A stretch of DNA of 9,354 nt, taken from positions 1-9,354 of the forward strand of contig CAYQAJ010000213.1 of NCBI GenBank assembly GCA_964415245.1, read 5' to 3'. Shown here in pieces: positions 6,449 through 9,354 of this stretch. The translations under genes and the position numbers were made by a program. This DNA is from CAYQAJ01 sp964415245. GTDB taxonomy: Bacteria; Planctomycetota; Planctomycetia; Pirellulales; Pirellulaceae. The notes beneath the pieces were generated by a model that was given only the letters and a program-made list of their open reading frames with translations, was not told the origin of the DNA and did not search any database. Position 1 is the first letter of the stretch; each line of letters starts with the position of its first letter.

Positions 6449-6778
6449 ATGCCGCGCAAGACAACTAACCCGTTTTACGTGCTGCTGATCTTCGACGGCA
6501 TCGCGTTCGCGCTCACCGCGTGTTCGTATTTCGTGATGACCATCACGGCCACCATGCGGCCCGAAGCGGCCGCCCAGGCAATCGAGTCGGGGCGGGGGCT
6601 GCTGGCGCTCATGGATCGGCACGGGCTGGCGATCATGATTGTCGAGCTGGCGATTCTCGCTGCGGCGACGGTGGCGGCCATCGGCACCGACAGTTTCTGG
6701 ACGCGCCGCGCCGCGCGACGCAAGGAAGGTATCGACGCCGACAATTCCGCAACAACGGCATCCGACAGTTCTTCCTGA
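6449..6778 (+). CDS. Small two-helix membrane protein, function unknown
   Basis: The 109-residue product has a short basic N-terminus (MPRKTTNPF), a hydrophobic segment at about 10-33, a loop of about 25 residues, a second hydrophobic segment at about 59-80, and a basic then Ser/Thr-rich C-terminal tail (TRRAARRK at 85-92). The positive charges on both ends suggest, by the positive-inside rule, that both termini are cytoplasmic. I do not recognise a family. The start is the ATG at 6449; an in-frame TTG at 6431 is possible but the promoter and ATG fit better. There is no Shine-Dalgarno. The stop is 34 nt before the cupin gene, which suggests co-transcription. Confidence 0.75.
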   Translation: MPRKTTNPFYVLLIFDGIAFALTACSYFVMTITATMRPEAAAQAIESGRGLLALMDRHGLAIMIVELAILAAATVAAIGTDSFWTRRAARRKEGIDADNSATTASDSSS

Positions 6779-6812
6779 ACCACCAACTCCCTTCCCACTG
6801 ACGGGGCTTCCC

Positions 6813-7202
6813 ATGAAAGTGAACCACTACGAACAGGTTCCGGCCAAGCCGGTCGAGATGAACGGGGCCAGCGGTTGCACGGTGCGGTGGCTGGTCGACG
6901 CGGGCGACGGCGCTCCGAACTTCGCCATGCGGCAGTTCGAGGTTTCGCCCGGCGGTTTCACACCGCGCCACAGCCATCCCTACGAGCACGAAGTGTTCGT
7001 GCTGGAAGGGGAGGGCGTGGTGTTCGAAGGCGACGATGAGCACGCGCTCAAAGCCGGCGACGTGGTATTCGTCGCCCCCGACGAAGTACACCAGTTTCGC
7101 AACACGGGCACCGCGCCGCTCAAGTTCCTGTGCCTGGTGCCCAACGCGGCCACGGCAGCCGCGGCGAAACCCACCGTGCAGCCGGAGTGTGGGCGGATGT
7201 AG
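6813..7202 (+). CDS. Cupin-domain protein (single conserved barrel)
   Basis: The 129-residue product is a single small beta-barrel of the cupin_2 type. Motif 1 is PGGFTPRHSHPYEHE, with likely metal ligands H53, H55 and E60. Motif 2 is GDVVFVAPDEVHQFRN, with H93 as the fourth ligand. All four ligands are present, so it probably binds a divalent metal. The line GDGAPNFAMRQFEV before motif 1 is typical of widespread stand-alone bacterial cupins of unknown substrate. The last 20 residues are an Ala/Pro-rich tail. The start is the ATG at 6813; GGGG at 6803-6806 is a weak possible ribosome site. It lies 34 nt after the membrane-protein gene. The reaction cannot be told from sequence. Confidence 0.9.
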   Translation: MKVNHYEQVPAKPVEMNGASGCTVRWLVDAGDGAPNFAMRQFEVSPGGFTPRHSHPYEHEVFVLEGEGVVFEGDDEHALKAGDVVFVAPDEVHQFRNTGTAPLKFLCLVPNAATAAAAKPTVQPECGRM

Positions 7203-7227
7203 GGCAGCACTGACGGGCGCTTGTTCA

Positions 7228-7255
7228 CGCCGTCCGACTTCCGAATTCCGATTTG
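7228..7255. repeat. Degenerate heptad array D (unit CGANTTC)
   Basis: Units start at 7228, 7235, 7242 and 7249: CGCCGTC, CGACTTC, CGAATTC and CGATTTG. It belongs to the same CG[CA]NTT[CG] family as arrays B and E. It lies 25 nt after the cupin stop. Confidence 0.65.
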
Positions 7256-7284
7256 TCCGTCGCTTACGCTTCCGGCTCGTATGC

Positions 7285-7305
7285 CGCTTTCCGCTCTCCG
7301 CTTTT
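7285..7305. repeat. Degenerate heptad array E (unit CGCTTTC)
   Basis: Three units start at 7285, 7292 and 7299: CGCTTTC, CGCTCTC and CGCTTTT. These are identical to units 1, 2 and 4 of array B, as if one unit had been lost or gained. It ends 13 nt before the ATG of the zinc-ribbon gene. Confidence 0.75.
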
Positions 7306-7318
7306 GGCCGCGCCTCCC

Positions 7319-7612
7319 ATGCCCATCGAAAAGCGCCCCTGCCCGAAGTGCTCGTCGCCCATGAAGCCGGGCTGCCCGCTCGATATCTCGGAAAACTCGA
7401 AGCTCGTGCCGTACTGGTCGAACGAGTTGCCGCTGGTTCAGAATTGGCTCATTGCCGAGGTGATCGTTCCACGCCAATTGCCCACGCACCGCTTGATGGG
7501 TTTTTCCTGCACCCGCTGCGGCTTCGTCGAACTGTATGCGGTGTCGGAAGCGGATTTGAAGGCGTTCCTGAAAGCCGAGCAAGCATCGGGCGATGCGCCC
7601 CCGAGCCTTTGA
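7319..7612 (+). CDS. Small zinc-ribbon protein, function unknown
   Basis: The 97-residue product has two cysteine knuckles, CPKC at 8-11 and CTRCG at 64-68, about 52 residues apart. These probably form one zinc ribbon with a long insertion (there is a further cysteine at C19). After the second knuckle a short strand (FVELYAV) leads into a charged helix. No catalytic motif is seen; nucleic-acid or protein binding is the usual role of such ribbons but is not shown here. I chose the ATG at 7319 because MPIEKRPCPKC begins directly with the ribbon. A longer frame from a TTG at 7253 only translates heptad arrays D and E. No Shine-Dalgarno is visible. The gene stands between the cupin gene and ligA, with gaps of about 116 and 118 nt. 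Confidence 0.75.
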   Translation: MPIEKRPCPKCSSPMKPGCPLDISENSKLVPYWSNELPLVQNWLIAEVIVPRQLPTHRLMGFSCTRCGFVELYAVSEADLKAFLKAEQASGDAPPSL

Positions 7613-7645
7613 TTTTGTCCGCGCCAAACGACGAACCATCGAACC

Positions 7646-7673
7646 GACTGACCACGGACCACGGACAACTGAC
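7646..7673. repeat. Degenerate heptad array F (units CACGGAC/AACTGAC)
   Basis: Units start at 7646, 7653, 7660 and 7667: GACTGAC, CACGGAC twice, and AACTGAC. The reverse complement (GTCAGTT, GTCCGTG) is the A2 motif. It lies in the 118-nt gap before ligA, 57 nt before its ATG. Confidence 0.8.
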
Positions 7674-7730
7674 ATCCATCTCACTGCTCTCTCGAGCCAA
7701 TTCCCTCGTCGTATTCGTGATTTCAGCTCC

Positions 7731-9354
7731 ATGTCAAAGGACCCCAAACGTCGCATCGAAGAGCTTCGCGAGCTGATCCGCTATCACGACCGCAAGTATT
7801 ACGTCGAGGCGGCTCCCGAGATCAGTGACCGCGAGTACGACCGCCTGGTCGACGAGCTCAAAGAGCTCGAAGCGGCCCATCCCGAGCTCGTCACGCCCGA
7901 CAGTCCCACGCAGCGCGTGGGGGACCAACCGGTCAAGCATTTGGCGCAGGTCGAGCACCGCGTGCCGATGCTGTCGATCGACAACACCTATAGCATCGAT
8001 GAGTTGCGCAAGTACGGCGAGCGAACGCAGAAGCTGCTGGCCGGCGAGAAGATCGAGTGGGTCGTCGAGCTCAAAATCGACGGCGTGGCCGTTTCGCTCG
8101 TGTACGAAGACGGCGTGTTGGCGCGCGGCGTGACGCGCGGTAACGGCCGCGCCGGCGACGACATCTCGCACAACATCCGCACCATCGGCGACGTGCCGCT
8201 GCGCCTTTCCGGCCGCCACGTGCCGGCCGTGCTCGAAGCGCGGGGCGAGGTCTACATGACCAACTCCGATCTGGTGAAGCTCAACCAGCACCAGGCCAAG
8301 AAAGGCGAGGCACTCTACGCCAACACCCGCAACGTCACCGCTGGCAGCATCCGCCTGCTCGATCCCCGCATCTGCGCCGAGCGGCATCTACGGTTCTTCT
8401 GCCACAGCGTGGGCTACTGCGAGGGTCTGCGGGCCGAAACGCACATGGATTTTTTGAAAGAGATGCGCGGCTACGGCCTGCCGCCAACTCCCCATGTCGA
8501 GTGCTTCGATTCGTTCGACGCTGCCGAGACGCACTGCGAAGAGTTGATCGAACGGTTGCACGAGCTCGATTTCGAGGTCGACGGACTCGTGCTCAAGGTC
8601 AACCGCTTCGACCAGCGCAAGCGGCTGGGCGCAACGTCGAAAAGCCCCCGCTGGACGGTCGCCTACAAGTTCGAGAAGTACGAAGGCACCACGAAGCTGA
8701 ATGAAATCCGCGTGCAGGTCGGCAAGACGGGCGCCATCACCCCGGTGGCCGAGCTGGAGCCCGTGCAACTGGCCGGCACGACCGTCAGCCGGGCCAGCCT
8801 GCACAACGCCGACGAAATCGTCCGCAAGGACGTGCGCGTGGGCGACGTCGTCGTGGTCGAAAAGGCGGGCAAGATCATTCCGCACATCGTGCGCGTCGAG
8901 AAGCACCGCCGCCACGGCGAGCTGCCCAAGTTCCACTTCCCCACGCATTGCCCCGAGTGCAAAACGAAGCTGGTGAAGGACGAAGGGGGCGTTTACATCC
9001 GCTGCCCGAACCTCGAGTGCCCCGCGCAGCTCAAGGAGCGGATCCGCTTCTTCGCCACCCGCAACGCGATGGACATCGAAGGGCTGGGAGACAAGCTCGT
9101 CGATCAGCTCGTGGCCGACGGACTGGTGAAGGGCTACGGCGACCTGTACCGCCTGAAGCTCGACGACCTGGTGAACCTGGAGCGCATGGGTCAGAAATCG
9201 TCCGAGAATCTGTTAGAGGGAATCGCCGCCAGCAAGGATCGCGGACTGGCTCGGCTGTTGGCGGCGCTGTCGATTCGCCACGTGGGCACGCGGGTGGCGC
9301 AGGTGCTGGCCGAGCACTTTGGATCGATCGACGCGCTGACCGAAGCGAGTGTCG
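7731..9354 (+). CDS. ligA: NAD+-dependent DNA ligase, 3' end cut by window edge
   Basis: LigA seals nicks using NAD+ in replication and repair. About 541 codons are present of an expected 670-700. In order: domain Ia with YHDRKYYVEAAPEISDREYD (about 18-37), which binds NMN; the adenylation domain with the AMP-accepting lysine K115 in ELKIDG (codon 8073-8075), the same number as in E. coli LigA; VTRGNGRAGDD and EARGEVYM motifs; the EVDGLVLKV motif; the KSPRWTVAYKFE motif; the OB fold with VGKTGAITPVAELEPV; a zinc finger CPEC with CPNLEC; and the start of the helix-hairpin-helix region (MDIEGLGDKL). The remaining HhH repeats and the BRCT domain lie beyond the edge. The start is the ATG at 7731 (MSKDPKRRIEELR), without a visible Shine-Dalgarno. 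The sequence looks intact. Confidence 0.98.
   Translation, partial: MSKDPKRRIEELRELIRYHDRKYYVEAAPEISDREYDRLVDELKELEAAHPELVTPDSPTQRVGDQPVKHLAQVEHRVPMLSIDNTYSIDELRKYGERTQKLLAGEKIEWVVELKIDGVAVSLVYEDGVLARGVTRGNGRAGDDISHNIRTIGDVPLRLSGRHVPAVLEARGEVYMTNSDLVKLNQHQAKKGEALYANTRNVTAGSIRLLDPRICAERHLRFFCHSVGYCEGLRAETHMDFLKEMRGYGLPPTPHVECFDSFDAAETHCEELIERLHELDFEVDGLVLKVNRFDQRKRLGATSKSPRWTVAYKFEKYEGTTKLNEIRVQVGKTGAITPVAELEPVQLAGTTVSRASLHNADEIVRKDVRVGDVVVVEKAGKIIPHIVRVEKHRRHGELPKFHFPTHCPECKTKLVKDEGGVYIRCPNLECPAQLKERIRFFATRNAMDIEGLGDKLVDQLVADGLVKGYGDLYRLKLDDLVNLERMGQKSSENLLEGIAASKDRGLARLLAALSIRHVGTRVAQVLAEHFGSIDALTEASV

Noticed and set aside
7253..7318. Upstream TTG start for the zinc-ribbon gene
   Set aside because: The added 22 residues would be encoded by heptad arrays D and E; the ATG at 7319 starts directly before the ribbon.
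7734..8948. Two minus-strand frames opposite ligA (7734-8387 and 8388-8948)
   Set aside because: They are adjacent antisense shadows in the same frame, split by one stop, over conserved LigA motifs.
915..9354. Defence island, toxin-antitoxin or biosynthetic cluster
   Set aside because: The genes are housekeeping or stand-alone proteins with no nuclease, toxin, helicase-sensor or synthase grouping.

Overview
The window looks like chromosomal DNA of a GC-rich bacterium, most likely a planctomycete of the Pirellulales type. That assignment is an inference from protein flavour (GNAT/nitrilase-type hydrolase, UvrA with an LSAGE second signature, a degenerate GH2-like protein), weak or absent Shine-Dalgarno sites, and intergenic gaps filled with short repeats. 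No phage, plasmid, CRISPR, IS transposase, tRNA or rRNA is visible.

Layout. On the + strand, 3-740 is the C-terminal part of a carbon-nitrogen hydrolase entering from the left. It converges on a minus-strand run: uvrA (3223-6177), a 309-residue protein resembling part of a GH2 glycosidase (2085-3014), and a ThiF/MoeB-type E1-like adenylyltransferase (915-1994). A repeat-bearing divergent gap follows. Then a + strand run begins: a small two-helix membrane protein (6449-6778), a cupin (6813-7202), a zinc-ribbon protein (7319-7612) and NAD+-dependent DNA ligase ligA (from 7731, cut by the right edge at codon 541).

The genes do not form one obvious pathway. UvrA (damage recognition) and LigA (final sealing) both act in nucleotide excision repair, but they lie on opposite strands with separate genes between. 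The E1-like enzyme has no ThiS/MoaD partner in view.

The unusual content lies between the genes. (1) Two doublets of inverted hairpin repeats, 3032-3149 and 6264-6367, resemble REP/BIME elements. Three of the four arms carry a GTAG next to the hairpin. In the first, the two arms differ by compensatory substitutions that keep the stem paired. (2) Eight short tandem arrays of a 7-nt unit (8-nt in one case), usually about four units long, occupy every gap over 80 nt except the divergent one. They fall into two related motif families. Together these occupy much of the non-coding sequence and are the best candidates for something poorly described here.
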